Shown piece after piece: positions 1 to 8,843 of a stretch of DNA of 64,000 bases. The position numbers and the translations under genes are program-made. Below the pieces are notes generated by a model, which saw only the letters and a program-made list of their open reading frames with translations, was not told where the DNA came from and did not search any database. How positions within the stretch are numbered: the stretch's first letter is position 1; the number at the start of each line of letters is the position of its first letter. Location: positions 15,956-79,955 of the forward strand of contig JBHORD010000016.1 in NCBI GenBank assembly GCA_042408355.1, read 5' to 3'. The DNA comes from Fen-1038 sp042408355 (GTDB lineage Bacteria > Chloroflexota > Anaerolineae > Anaerolineales > Villigracilaceae).

Positions 1-1
1 T

Positions 2-778
2 CTCCGCCTGTATCTGGTCAGCGCCTGGTATTCGTACCGCGCTTTGTATGCGTGGCAAAGCCTGATCCCTTATATTTCCGCCAAGGCGGTGTTTCCGCTC
101 GCGCAGATGCTGCTCTTTCTTTTTATGGGACGACTGGCAGGATTAACCGATCCGCTGTATATCGTGATTGGGAATATTTTATTACTGCCAGCCACGAACG
201 GCATTTCGGGTGTGTCCATGACAATCAGCGGCGAGCGCGATTTCCGAACTCTGCCTTATCTGATCGCCAGCCCCGCCGCGCGCGGCCCGCTCTTTCTCGG
301 GCGTTCGCTCGTCCACATCATTGACGGATTGTTATCCACCATCGCGGCCTTGTTTCTCGGCGCGTTCTTCTTCCATGTGAATCTGGGTCGAGCGAATCTT
401 CCTTTGGTCGCTCTCTGCATTCTTCTGCTTTCCTTTACCTCCTGCGGCATGGGCCTCATTCTGGGAAGCCTTTCTTTGCGCACGCGCGAAGCCTGGGCAA
501 TTACCTCCATGGTGACGATTGCATTATATATTTTCAGCGGCGTGAATTTTCCCGTGGAGGTTCTCCCTCAGCCGCTTCAGATAATTTCAAACAGCCTGCC
601 GCTCACGCATGGAATCCAGGCCGCACGCCTCGCCATGAACGGCGCGGACTGGTCAGCAGTACAATTTTTGTTTATCAGTGAACTGCTGATCGGGCTTGTT
701 TATATTGGCGCCGGCTATTTCTTATTCACCCGCTTTGAAAAACTAAGTCTGGTAGATGGACAAATCGAAGCAATGTAA
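2..778 (+). CDS. ABC-2 type transporter permease, 5'-truncated by window edge
   Basis: The reading frame is open from base 2, so the real start lies outside the window; an internal TTG at 44 is not a convincing start. The protein is hydrophobic with about six membrane segments and carries the ABC-2 pattern of a conserved 'SGERDFRTLPYLIASPAAR' loop, which matches the loop 'IGGERNEGTLPYLFGTPANR' of the permease encoded at 2436-3236. It is therefore a paralogue of that protein and presumably the exporter half of another ABC transporter whose ATPase lies to the left. Substrate unknown. Family assignment is secure, function beyond membrane export is inference. Confidence 0.85.
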   Translation, partial: LRLYLVSAWYSYRALYAWQSLIPYISAKAVFPLAQMLLFLFMGRLAGLTDPLYIVIGNILLLPATNGISGVSMTISGERDFRTLPYLIASPAARGPLFLGRSLVHIIDGLLSTIAALFLGAFFFHVNLGRANLPLVALCILLLSFTSCGMGLILGSLSLRTREAWAITSMVTIALYIFSGVNFPVEVLPQPLQIISNSLPLTHGIQAARLAMNGADWSAVQFLFISELLIGLVYIGAGYFLFTRFEKLSLVDGQIEAM

Positions 779-890
779 TCAATTCCGGTTCAGACTGACG
801 CTTACTTTCAAAAAAAATCCGTCCATTGTTTCAAATGAAATTTCCCGCCGCTCTGTAAACCCTTGCAATCAAATCTGCGGTCGTTACGTA

Positions 891-896
891 TATAAT
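891..896 (+). promoter_or_regulatory. Candidate -10 box before a structured leader/ncRNA
   Basis: A TATAAT hexamer sits in the 324-base gene-free stretch 779-1102. No good -35 is present at 16-18 nt (TTGCAA is 22 nt upstream), so this is a weak call. It would start a transcript at about 903 that runs into the strongly folded segment 936-1013. Confidence 0.3.
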
Positions 897-935
897 CTGA
901 CAGGACCTCTTCAAGGGTGCATCCAAAGCATGTGA

Positions 936-1013
936 GCGGACCGCAGCATCTGCCGGTGTGATTTGAAGCCGGGGGACCTTCGACCGGCTCGGATGCGGCG
1001 CTTCGGGGTCCGC
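936..1013 (+). ncRNA. Candidate structured RNA, family not recognised
   Basis: The segment can form a long-range stem: GCGGAC (936-941) with GTCCGC (1008-1013), continued by CGCAGCATC (942-950) with GATGCGGCG (992-1000, one mismatch). It encloses an inner hairpin AGCCGG (967-972)/CCGGCT (984-989). It lies between a -10-like box at 891 and the promoter at 1049 of the MFS gene, in a region with no credible ORF. I compared it by eye with SRP RNA, 6S RNA and common riboswitches and recognised none. It could be a small RNA, a leader, or a degenerate palindrome. Confidence 0.25.
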
Positions 1014-1048
1014 AATTGCCAAACTCTTCGCGCATCCCTTTCCCTGCC

Positions 1049-1057
1049 TGGTATAAT
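1049..1057 (+). promoter_or_regulatory. Extended -10 promoter of the MFS gene
   Basis: TGG-TATAAT (1049-1057) is a textbook extended -10 element, which can work without a good -35. Predicted transcription start is near 1064, giving a leader of about 39 nt before the ATG at 1103. Confidence 0.55.
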
Positions 1058-1102
1058 TAGAACAAATGTACTAAAACATACACCCAACTCGAAAAGGCGA
1101 TT

Positions 1103-2353
1103 ATGTTCCCAAACTTCAAAAGAATTTATTATCAATTCCCTGTTCGCTTCTGGATCGTCGTCCTGGCTTCCTTCATCAGCGGTGTGGGCGGGACTTTGCT
1201 CTTCCCGTTTTTTGCACTGTACATCACACAGAAATTCGGCGTGGGCATGACCGAAGCAGGAATTATCCTCGGCCTTTTCTCCGTTTTCAATCTGGTCGGC
1301 GGGATGATCGGCGGCGCGCTGGCTGATAAATTTGGACGCCGCGTCTTGATCATCTCCGGTTTGATTTTTGGCTCGATCAGTACGATCGCGCTGGGGCTGG
1401 TAGATCGCCTCATCGTGTTGTACCCATTAGCCGTCGTGATTGGAATCCTCGACAGCATTGGAGGCCCGGCGCAAAACGCCATGGTTGCCGATCTCCTGCC
1501 GGAAGAGGAACGGCAGGAAGGCTTTGGAATCTTGCGCGTGGTTGGCAATCTGGCATGGATCATCGGCCCAACCATTGGCGGCTTTGTTGCAAGCCGTTCC
1601 TATTTTTTGCTCTTCGTAACGAACGCCATCCTCAGTTGCGTTGTCGCCGCCATTTTCTTCCGCTTCATGCCTGAGACCAAACCGGAAGAAGATGCGGAAA
1701 CAAAAAGTCAGTCCATACTGCAAACGATTGCGGGCTACAAGACGGCATTGCGCGATTATGCATTCGTGGCATTTCTGATCGCATCCATCCTGATGATGCT
1801 CGTTTACCAGCAAGCCTACAACACACTTTCGGTATATCTGCGCAACTATCACGGCATTGATCCACAAGGTTATGGCTTCCTCCTGACTTCCAGCGCCATC
1901 ACGGTCGTCCTGCTTCAATTCTGGGTCACGCGCCGCATCAAGAATCTTCCGCCGTTTGCCTTAATGGCGGCCGGGACAATTCTCTACGCAATCGGCTTCG
2001 GCATGTTTGGCTTTGTCTCCACTTACGCCCTTTTTGTGACAGCGATCGTTGTCATTACTTTCGGCGAAATGATCATCGTCCCCACCAGCCAGGCGCTCAC
2101 GGCGCACTTCGCGCCGGAAGAAATGCGCGGCAGGTACATGGCCGTCTATGGTTTCTCGTGGTCCATTCCGTCGGCAATCGGTCCCGGCGCAGCAGGGTAC
2201 ATCCTAGACCATTACAACCCGAATCTGATCTGGTACATCGGCGGGATTTTGTGTCTGGCCGCCGCGCTCGGATTCTATTTTCTGCATTTACGATTGGGAC
2301 ATCAACAGCGCTTTATCGCCTCGGCGTCAGAAGAAGAGGCGGCTCCCGCTTAA
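1103..2353 (+). CDS. Major facilitator superfamily transporter (multidrug-efflux type)
   Basis: A 416-residue, 12-segment MFS protein. The loop between segments 2 and 3 reads GGALADKFGRRVLI, the family's motif A, and segment 5 carries a P-x-x-G-type motif (IGPTIGGFVA). Such proteins export small hydrophobic compounds by proton exchange. The ATG at 1103 is preceded by AAGG at suitable distance and by the extended -10 promoter at 1049. It converges on the ABC permease gene at 2436, with a shared hairpin between. It stands in a cluster rich in exporters, so drug or metabolite efflux is the likeliest role; substrate unknown. Confidence 0.85.
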   Translation: MFPNFKRIYYQFPVRFWIVVLASFISGVGGTLLFPFFALYITQKFGVGMTEAGIILGLFSVFNLVGGMIGGALADKFGRRVLIISGLIFGSISTIALGLVDRLIVLYPLAVVIGILDSIGGPAQNAMVADLLPEEERQEGFGILRVVGNLAWIIGPTIGGFVASRSYFLLFVTNAILSCVVAAIFFRFMPETKPEEDAETKSQSILQTIAGYKTALRDYAFVAFLIASILMMLVYQQAYNTLSVYLRNYHGIDPQGYGFLLTSSAITVVLLQFWVTRRIKNLPPFALMAAGTILYAIGFGMFGFVSTYALFVTAIVVITFGEMIIVPTSQALTAHFAPEEMRGRYMAVYGFSWSIPSAIGPGAAGYILDHYNPNLIWYIGGILCLAAALGFYFLHLRLGHQQRFIASASEEEAAPA

Positions 2354-2386
2354 TCGCCTTCGCTTTGGCTCATAGCCAGGTGCGTT

Positions 2387-2427
2387 AAAAATGCAGTTCG
2401 CGCTCATGAAACGCGGCCCGCATTTTT
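2387..2427. terminator. Bidirectional terminator between convergent genes
   Basis: AAAAATGC...CGCG (2387-2402) pairs with CGCG...GCATTTTT (2412-2427) across an internal loop, giving an A-run on one side and a T-run on the other. It serves the MFS gene on + and the ABC permease gene on -. Confidence 0.6.
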
Positions 2428-2435
2428 ATTCACCG

Positions 2436-3236
2436 TCAGAATATTTCCAGCGTGCCGCGTCGCTTGGCCTCGACCTCGAAGGCGGTGAACAAGAGATAAC
2501 CGAGGAAGCCATAGATCAATCCGATGCCAAGTTCGCCCCACAGCAAAGGCGCGACGCTTGCGAGGCTTGCGCCGCTGACCAGCAAACGTCCCGCGGCGAT
2601 ACCGCGTGTAAGCGGCAACGCATACGAGATGGCCTGCATCCAGGCCGGCAGTTGATTGATCGGCACGTTTGCGCCGGAGAAAATCAACAAAAGAAAATAA
2701 ACAAAATTATTTACAAACATCACATTGACAGTAATGAGCGATAAACTGCCCAACAATAAGCCAAGCCCGCAGGTGCTGATCGTTGTGATAAGAACGGTCG
2801 CTGCGAGGCCGCCGAGGTTGGTATGTGACAGGTTGAGTCCGAGCAAAACGACTCCCCAAATAAAAGCGATCACCACGCCGAGCGCGCCGTCAAGAATATT
2901 CATAAAAGCGCGTCCCAGGAAAATCATCAATCGGTTGGCAGGCGTGCCAAAAAGATAAGGCAATGTGCCTTCGTTTCTCTCGCCTCCGATGGACATCGTC
3001 ACACCGAAGATTCCGCTGACCGCCGTGATTTGGATGGCATTGCCGATGATATAAAAACTGGCATTGCCCGCGCCGGTAGCGTATGTTCCCAAATAAACAA
3101 AGAAGAACATCTGCGCCAGCGGCATGATGATCTTGGACGCAGCGTATTGGGTTGGCCGCAGCCAGTGGAACAAAGCCACATAAGCCAGGACAGCGCCCTG
3201 CCAAAAGAGACGGAAATTATTCGCAATCCTCTTCAT
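2436..3236 (-). CDS. ABC-2 type transporter permease (second permease of an exporter)
   Basis: About 266 residues and six membrane segments, with the loop IGGERNEGTLPYLFGTPANR typical of ABC-2 permeases. The ATG at 3236 is chosen because GAGGAA lies 5 nt upstream; a TTG at 3248 is in frame but has no ribosome site. It is the last gene of a three-gene minus-strand operon (ATPase 4080-5057, permease 3286-4083, this gene), 49 nt downstream of the first permease. Two different permeases with one ATPase suggest a heteromeric exporter. It is paralogous to the truncated permease at the left edge. Confidence 0.85.
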   Translation of the reverse strand: MKRIANNFRLFWQGAVLAYVALFHWLRPTQYAASKIIMPLAQMFFFVYLGTYATGAGNASFYIIGNAIQITAVSGIFGVTMSIGGERNEGTLPYLFGTPANRLMIFLGRAFMNILDGALGVVIAFIWGVVLLGLNLSHTNLGGLAATVLITTISTCGLGLLLGSLSLITVNVMFVNNFVYFLLLIFSGANVPINQLPAWMQAISYALPLTRGIAAGRLLVSGASLASVAPLLWGELGIGLIYGFLGYLLFTAFEVEAKRRGTLEIF

Positions 3237-3285
3237 AAAGTTCCTCAATCTCTCCGTTACGATAAGACCGCGTAATCATCTCAAG

Positions 3286-4083
3286 TCACTCCATTCCAAG
3301 CGTCGCGTCGGCGCGAGCTTTGTAAAGCATCAACTTGAACAGGCGTCCGCCAACCAAAATGTCCACGAGGGAGAAGAACAGGATCATGCCCCAAGCAAAG
3401 AGAGTTTGATTTAACGAGGCGCCGCCTGTCGAGGTCCCGTGCAGAGCGACCGCGGCCCAATAAGGCGGAAGCAGATACGAGATCGGAGTCGTCCATCCGG
3501 GCAGGAGCGCAATCGGAAACATGAATCCGCATAAAACATAAACTGGAAATTCCAACCCGTTCTGCCAGGCCTGCACGCCCGGATTCATCACGAAGACCGG
3601 CGCAATGACAAGGCCAAAGCTGATGAATCCGATAACGGTCAGGAAGATCGAGGCGGCAAACAAAAGCGGCTGCTGTATGTTCAGTGAATATCCGAAGAAC
3701 AAGACGGCCACAAGGTAACCAAGCAGCATGGACAACAGGGATTGAATAACGTTGGCAAGATTCTTTCCAAACACGACCACTTCAAAAGGCGTAGGAATTG
3801 CGACCAGCGACTCGAGCGTCCCCACCCAGCGCTCAACGTTGATGCTGTTACCCGATATAAAGAGCAGGCTGGACCATAAACCCGTCAGGCCGCTTCCAAC
3901 GACAACGAACAGAGCCGCGTCGGCGCCCTTGCCTTTTAGCATCCACAATCCCAACAAAGCGATGATGATCGGCTGGAACAAAATCGTGAAGATGACGAAG
4001 CCGTCCATCAACTGCTGGCGAATGGTCATCTCCGCAACGACGAGGATGGTGCGCCAATATTTGATCAGCACGCGGAAATTCAT
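3286..4083 (-). CDS. ABC-2 type transporter permease (first permease of an exporter)
   Basis: A 265-residue membrane protein with about six hydrophobic segments. The stretch INVERWVGTLESLVAIPTPF is the characteristic ABC-2 loop after the second segment, where coupling to the ATPase occurs. The ATG (4081-4083) overlaps the TGA of the ATPase gene (ATGA), so the two are translationally coupled; GGAG lies 7 nt upstream inside the ATPase gene. Expected to pair with the permease at 2436-3236 and the ATPase at 4080-5057 in the inner membrane. Exported compound unknown. Confidence 0.87.
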   Translation of the reverse strand: MNFRVLIKYWRTILVVAEMTIRQQLMDGFVIFTILFQPIIIALLGLWMLKGKGADAALFVVVGSGLTGLWSSLLFISGNSINVERWVGTLESLVAIPTPFEVVVFGKNLANVIQSLLSMLLGYLVAVLFFGYSLNIQQPLLFAASIFLTVIGFISFGLVIAPVFVMNPGVQAWQNGLEFPVYVLCGFMFPIALLPGWTTPISYLLPPYWAAVALHGTSTGGASLNQTLFAWGMILFFSLVDILVGGRLFKLMLYKARADATLGME

Positions 4084-5057
4084 GATTTATCTCCGTCTTC
4101 GACAAGGCGAACGTAAGCGTCTTCCAGCGTAGGTTCGCGGACGATCACGCGGCCGACCTTCAGGCCTTCGAGTGCGGCCATCACATCGGGCACGGCTTCG
4201 GCTCCGCGGCTGGTCTGTATCATCAACATCTGCCGCTGTTCGTATTCTTCAACTGAAAGCGCATCCACGAATGGCAAAGCGCGCAGATTGTTAAGCGTAT
4301 TGACAGGCAAGCCGAAGGTCTCCACTTCGACTACATTCAAATCTTGCACTCGGGATTTCAATCCGCCTGGAGTGTCAAGGGCGACAATGCGGCCGTGATT
4401 TATCACCGCGATGCGGTCGCACAACGCGTCAGCTTCGAACATGTAGTGAGTCGTGAGCAGGATCGTTTTCTTTTGCGACTGCAGGTCGAGAATCACCTGC
4501 CGAAACTCGCGCGCCCCAACCGGGTCGAGGCCGATCGTCGGCTCGTCCAGAAACAACACTTCAGGATCATGCAAAAGTGTGCGAGCTACATGAAGCCGCT
4601 GTTTCATGCCGCGCGAATATCCGCCGACCTTCTCATCGCCGCGATCCTTCAAGCCAACCAGATCAAGCAGGTATGGAATGCGCTTCTTTGAAACGTCGGG
4701 GTCAACGCCATACAGGCTGGCGAAATAGCGCAGGTTGTCAATGCCCGAAAGACGCCAATAAAGCCCGCGCTCGCCGCCGAAGATAAAGCCGATCCGTTTG
4801 CGAACTTCTTCTGCGCGCTTGACAACATCGAAGCCGCGGATGGTGGCTGTGCCAGCGGTTGGGATCAGCAGCGTCGTGAGCATTTTGACCGTGGTCGTTT
4901 TTCCAGCCCCATTCGGGCCGAGCAAGCCGAAAAGCTCGCCGTCTTCAATAGAAAAGGAGACGTCGTTCACAGCAACAACTTCCCTAGCTGTGCGCTTGAT
5001 GACGCCAATATAAGATTTGAACACACGCCGAAGATGTGAAATTTCGATAGCGTTCAT
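4080..5057 (-). CDS. ABC transporter ATP-binding protein (exporter type)
   Basis: A 325-residue nucleotide-binding subunit with Walker A GPNGAGKTT, signature YSRGMKQRL, Walker B VLFLDEPTIGLDP and H-loop LTTHYMFEAD. The C-terminal ~90 residues form the accessory domain common in NodI/DrrA-like exporters. The ATG has AAGGA upstream. It energises the two permeases encoded just downstream. A possible promoter lies in 5060-5110 (TACAAT on the minus strand), but no clear -35 was seen. Confidence 0.92.
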   Translation of the reverse strand: MNAIEISHLRRVFKSYIGVIKRTAREVVAVNDVSFSIEDGELFGLLGPNGAGKTTTVKMLTTLLIPTAGTATIRGFDVVKRAEEVRKRIGFIFGGERGLYWRLSGIDNLRYFASLYGVDPDVSKKRIPYLLDLVGLKDRGDEKVGGYSRGMKQRLHVARTLLHDPEVLFLDEPTIGLDPVGAREFRQVILDLQSQKKTILLTTHYMFEADALCDRIAVINHGRIVALDTPGGLKSRVQDLNVVEVETFGLPVNTLNNLRALPFVDALSVEEYEQRQMLMIQTSRGAEAVPDVMAALEGLKVGRVIVREPTLEDAYVRLVEDGDKS

Positions 5058-5193
5058 ATTTTCCTTGAGAAAGTAAGATAGAACAATTGTACACTATTCA
5101 AGGCAGAAGTGTATCCGCCAGAATCTGCGGCAAAAGCAACGCACGCGGCGCCCGAAAATCGCACTCAGAATATCGAAGCGAGAATCAATCTGC

Positions 5194-6468
5194 TTATGGA
5201 AGTTCTTTGATTTGAGGAATTTTTCGCAGTACGATCAGAGTCAAAATCAAGCTGATTGCCGCAAAGATCGCAATCGTGTAGCTCAAGCCGAAGCTTTCCG
5301 AAAGCGCGCCGATAGCCAGATTGCCAAACGGCGTGAAGCCGAAAAACGTCAGCGTGTATAACGCCATGACGCGGCCGCGCAGGTGATCTTCCACGCGGGT
5401 TTGCAGAAGCGTGTTGATCATCGTAAATTGCACCATAAAGCCGATGCCCAATCCGAACGCAAGAATCAAACTCGGAAGGAAATAGGGCGTGAAGGAAAAA
5501 ACGGCAAGCACGATTGGAAAACCGATTCCCGCCGCGGCCAGCCATTGCCCGCGCCACTTCGTTCCATGATTGCTCGCGACCAAAAAGGCTCCGGTTACCG
5601 CGCCGGCGCCGATTGCGGCATTGACCCAGCCGTACGCCGCCGCGCCCTGCTTCAAAACCTGCTCCACAAACGCGGGGAGGACAGTCGCATAAGAAATTCC
5701 GAAGATGCTGAAAATGAGGGATAAAAGCAGAAGCCCGCCCAAATCAATTTGCTTCGACACGTATTTAATGCCGCTGGTCAATTGATTCCACGGCGATTCG
5801 AGCAAAGGCTTCGGCTGATGCGGAGCGACCTGCATCAGCCACAAACCGGCAATCACCGCAAGATATGAGATACCGTTGATGGTGAAGCACCACGCCGCGC
5901 CGACGACGGCCAGCAAAATTCCTCCCAAGGCGGGACCGATGACGCGCGAGCTGTTGAACATCATCGAGTTCAATGCAATGGCGTTGGGTAAATCTTCGCG
6001 CCCAACCATTTCAACCACAAATGCCTGACGGCCGGGGCCGTCGAACGCATTGACAAGCCCCAAACCCGCCGCCAGTAAAACGATGTGCCATTCCTGCACC
6101 ACGCCGGTAAATGTCAGCACGGCAAGGATAAACGCCAGTAACATCGCGCTGGATTGCGTGAGAATCAAAAGCGTCCGCTTGGGGACGCGGTCCACGATCA
6201 CGCCACCCCACGGAGAGACGATCAACGCCGGAACCGCGGCCGCAAATCCCACAATGCCAAGCGCCAGATCGGAATGCGTAAGTTGATAGACCAGCCAGCC
6301 CTGGGCGATGGTCTGCATCCATGTTCCGGCATTGGAAATTAATTGTCCGCCAAAATAAAGTTGAAAATTCCGATGCCGTAACGCCGCGAACGTATTCGGC
6401 GCGGCCGCATTGCGCTTTGAACCGTCCAACGATTCGATTGGCGATTCTGTAGTCACCGACTCTTCCAA
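5194..6468 (-). CDS. MFS transporter of the MFS_3/EntS-like type
   Basis: A 424-residue 12-segment transporter. Its N-terminal AALRHRNFQLYFGGQLISNAG and GGVIVDRVPKRTLL (motif A region) are typical of the MFS_3 subfamily, which includes exporters of siderophores and macrolides. The start is uncertain: the TTG at 6468 has GGAG about 11 nt upstream, while a GTG 12 nt later is also possible. A hairpin at 6498-6551 separates it from the ABC operon upstream, so it probably has its own promoter. Substrate unknown. Confidence 0.85.
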   Translation of the reverse strand: MEESVTTESPIESLDGSKRNAAAPNTFAALRHRNFQLYFGGQLISNAGTWMQTIAQGWLVYQLTHSDLALGIVGFAAAVPALIVSPWGGVIVDRVPKRTLLILTQSSAMLLAFILAVLTFTGVVQEWHIVLLAAGLGLVNAFDGPGRQAFVVEMVGREDLPNAIALNSMMFNSSRVIGPALGGILLAVVGAAWCFTINGISYLAVIAGLWLMQVAPHQPKPLLESPWNQLTSGIKYVSKQIDLGGLLLLSLIFSIFGISYATVLPAFVEQVLKQGAAAYGWVNAAIGAGAVTGAFLVASNHGTKWRGQWLAAAGIGFPIVLAVFSFTPYFLPSLILAFGLGIGFMVQFTMINTLLQTRVEDHLRGRVMALYTLTFFGFTPFGNLAIGALSESFGLSYTIAIFAAISLILTLIVLRKIPQIKELP

Positions 6469-6497
6469 AAAGATTTACTCCGGAGAAACTAAAAGTG

Positions 6498-6551
6498 CGT
6501 TAGAGAACGCACACTGCACATGAAAAGATGTGCGGCCGGCGTTCTCTAACG
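6498..6551 (-). terminator. Terminator after the MarR-ABC operon
   Basis: A perfect 13-bp inverted repeat (6498-6510 with 6539-6551) contains an inner stem GCACA/TGTGC, and on the minus strand is followed by CACTTTTAG. It closes the transcript of the genes at 6605-8667 before the MFS gene. The long loop is unusual for a simple terminator. Confidence 0.55.
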
Positions 6552-6604
6552 TCCGTTTGCAGAATAAGAGTGATTTGTGCCAGAGATTTATTTATTGGCT
6601 TATT

Positions 6605-7456
6605 TTATACTACGACGCGCGGATAAAGAATAGACCCAATTATCACCAGAATGGCCGTTGCAATGGTCAGCACGAGAAAGTCAATGCCGAAGCCGTAGGT
6701 CATTTGGCCGCCCGCCAGCATGAGTCCGCGCAGTGCGTCCACCTCGTATGTCAGCGGGTTGATGCGCGAGATCACCTGCAGCCACGCCGGCATGATGTTG
6801 ATCGGGTAAATCGCGTTGCTGGCGAAGAACAACGGCATAGTCATCACCTGTCCGATGCCCATAAAACGCTCGCGCGTCTTGACGAGGCAGGCAATGATCA
6901 GCGAGAATGTGGCGAAGAAAGCCGCGCCTAAAACAGCGATCACAATCACGCCCAGCAATGCCAGCGGATTCCAATTCATGCGCACGGCCAAAAGCAAAGC
7001 CAGAATATAAATGATGGCCGCCTGTGCGAGGCTTCGCACGCCCGCCGAAAGCGCCTTGCCCAAAACCAGCGCGGCGCGCGGCGTGGGCGTTGCGAGAAAT
7101 TTATGCACGATGCCAAGATCGCGTTCCCAGATGATCGCAATGCCGTAAAAAATCGAGACGAAGAGGACGCTTTGCGCCAGAATGCCCGGCGTCATAAATT
7201 CGATGTAAGAGACCGAGCCGGTCGGGATCGCGCGGATGCGCGTGAACACTTCACCAAAGACCAACAGCCACAATGCAGGCTGGACGGCGCGCGTCAGCAG
7301 TTCGGTCGGGTCGTGGCGCAATTTGCGGATCTCCAATTCGGCGATCACAAATGTTTTGTGAATGAAACTGGCAATCGCAAAGAAGAAATCGAACGGATGT
7401 TTTTGAGTCGGTTCAACCCAAGCGGTGAGCCGTGCGTCTTGTTCGAGATGTCTCAC
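6605..7456 (-). CDS. ABC-2 type transporter permease (DrrB-like)
   Basis: About 283 residues, six membrane segments and the DrrB-family pattern ELEIRKLRHDPTELLTRAVQPALWLLVFG followed by FMTPGILAQSVLF. The GTG at 7456 is chosen because GGAGGT lies exactly 7 nt before it; the open frame extends further upstream only over the ATPase gene. That start overlaps the 3' end of the ATPase gene by 44 nt, so the two are tightly coupled. Family members export drugs such as anthracyclines. Last gene of the MarR-ATPase-permease operon. Confidence 0.87.
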   Translation of the reverse strand: MRHLEQDARLTAWVEPTQKHPFDFFFAIASFIHKTFVIAELEIRKLRHDPTELLTRAVQPALWLLVFGEVFTRIRAIPTGSVSYIEFMTPGILAQSVLFVSIFYGIAIIWERDLGIVHKFLATPTPRAALVLGKALSAGVRSLAQAAIIYILALLLAVRMNWNPLALLGVIVIAVLGAAFFATFSLIIACLVKTRERFMGIGQVMTMPLFFASNAIYPINIMPAWLQVISRINPLTYEVDALRGLMLAGGQMTYGFGIDFLVLTIATAILVIIGSILYPRVVV

Positions 7457-8216
7457 GGTAACTACCTCCAGATTCGAGTGTATCGCCTGCGTAATGGATG
7501 AAGACATCATCCAGTGTTGTTCCCTTGCCGCCCACCGAAGCCTTGAGTTCGTCCGGCGTGCCGATGGCGGCAATTTTTCCCAAATGCATGATGGCCAGAC
7601 GATGGCACAGATGATCGGCTTCCTCCATCAGATGCGTGGTGATGATGATCGTTGTGCCGAAATCATCGCGCAAACGCTGGACATGCTCCCAGACGACGCG
7701 GCGGGCGGTCGGGTCGAGGCCCGTCGTCGGTTCGTCCAGGAACAGGACGCGGGGCCGGTGCAAAAAAGACTGCGCCACCTCGAGGCGGCGAATCATCCCG
7801 CCCGAATAATCGCGCACCAATTTATTGGCAAATTCAGCCAGCCCCATGAATTCCAGCGCCTCATTGACGCGTTTCTCCCGTTCGCCGCGCGGGATATCAT
7901 AGAGCTTGGCAAAGATATAGAGATTTTCAAAACCGGAAAGCGTTCCGTCTGCAGAGAGCAATTGCGGAACATAACCGATCACGCGGCGGACATCCCGCGC
8001 TTGATGGACAATATCGCGTCCTGCGATCTTCGCCTCGCCCGAAGTCGGAGGAAGAAGCGTGGTCAACATTTTGAGCGTGGTCGTCTTTCCAGCGCCGTTC
8101 GGACCGAGCAGGCCAAAGATCTCGCCCTCCCCGACAGAGAGCGTGAAACGATCCACGGCGGTCAGCGCGCCGAAGCGGCGCGTCAAAGCATGAGTTTCAA
8201 GAATTGGCAGCGACAT
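7413..8216 (-). CDS. ABC transporter ATP-binding protein (DrrA-like)
   Basis: A 267-residue ATPase with Walker A GPNGAGKTT, signature YSGGMIRRLE, Walker B VLFLDEPTTGLDP and H-loop TTHLMEEAD. The terminal TLDDVFIHYAGDTLE is the hallmark of drug-resistance ATPases of the DrrA type. The ATG at 8216 (AAGGA directly upstream) is preferred over an upstream in-frame start inside the MarR gene, which it overlaps by 20 nt. It works with the permease encoded immediately downstream; together with MarR this is a self-regulated efflux module. Confidence 0.92.
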   Translation of the reverse strand: MSLPILETHALTRRFGALTAVDRFTLSVGEGEIFGLLGPNGAGKTTTLKMLTTLLPPTSGEAKIAGRDIVHQARDVRRVIGYVPQLLSADGTLSGFENLYIFAKLYDIPRGEREKRVNEALEFMGLAEFANKLVRDYSGGMIRRLEVAQSFLHRPRVLFLDEPTTGLDPTARRVVWEHVQRLRDDFGTTIIITTHLMEEADHLCHRLAIMHLGKIAAIGTPDELKASVGGKGTTLDDVFIHYAGDTLESGGSYRETSRTRRTAHRLG

Positions 8217-8667
8217 ATTCCTTTTCTTCTTTCGTTCCCTTCGCAAATAACGGATGCAAAAGATTCATGGCGCGCAGAATCGTTGACAGCTCTTCAGACG
8301 AAAGTCCGCCCAAAACATCCTTCAGATGATCCTGCGTAGCCTGACTTGCAATGCGTAAAATGTCCGCGCCGCTTTTGGTGAGCGATAACGTCATCCGCCT
8401 GCGATCCTTCGTCGATTCGCGGCGCGTGATCAATTTTTGATTCACGAGGCCATCCACCAGTTTCGACACCGACGGCAGGGTTAATCCCAAATGGTCAGCC
8501 AGTTCCGATAACGACGTTTCAGGATTGCGATTCACAAACGTCAGCGTGCGGAATTGCGGAACTGAGAGATCGTGGCCCCGGTGACTGCGCATCTCGGCGC
8601 GGATCGAACGCATGATGGGCGGCACGGTGTCAAGCAGTTGGCGGGCGCATTGTTCCAGCTTGTCCAT
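8197..8667 (-). CDS. MarR-family transcriptional regulator
   Basis: About 156 residues with the winged-helix core: TSLSELADHLGLTLPSVSKLVDGLV is the recognition helix-turn-helix and RRESTKDRRRMTLSLT the wing. MarR proteins bind short palindromes as dimers and release on binding small phenolic or drug ligands. The ATG at 8667 (MDKLEQ) is preferred over a TTG at 8694. First gene of the operon with the DrrAB-like exporter, so it very likely controls that exporter and itself. A candidate operator sits at 8685-8705. Confidence 0.88.
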   Translation of the reverse strand: MDKLEQCARQLLDTVPPIMRSIRAEMRSHRGHDLSVPQFRTLTFVNRNPETSLSELADHLGLTLPSVSKLVDGLVNQKLITRRESTKDRRRMTLSLTKSGADILRIASQATQDHLKDVLGGLSSEELSTILRAMNLLHPLFAKGTKEEKEYVAANS

Positions 8668-8684
8668 AATAATATAACTTTCTA

Positions 8685-8705
8685 ATAGTTTCAATTTCTA
8701 ACTAT
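8685..8705. promoter_or_regulatory. Candidate MarR operator
   Basis: ATAGTT (8685-8690) and AACTAT (8700-8705) form an inverted repeat with a 9-base AT-rich centre, 18 nt upstream of the marR start. Size and position fit an autoregulatory MarR box; the assignment is inference. Confidence 0.35.
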
Positions 8706-8843
8706 ATCACAAGTTTAGTATTTTGAAAAGGCGGAGGACGAGTTTCTCAGAATCTTCTCAGCCAAATTGCACAGCAGCGTCGAAACGGGATTCTCGCGCC
8801 AGGCCGGGTAGAATGGGGGAAATTTTTTCAGGAGGTTTTATGT

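Noticed and set aside
900..1020. SRP RNA or 6S RNA in the folded leader
   Set aside because: Lacks the GGAAGCAGCC-type SRP loop and the long 6S bubble.
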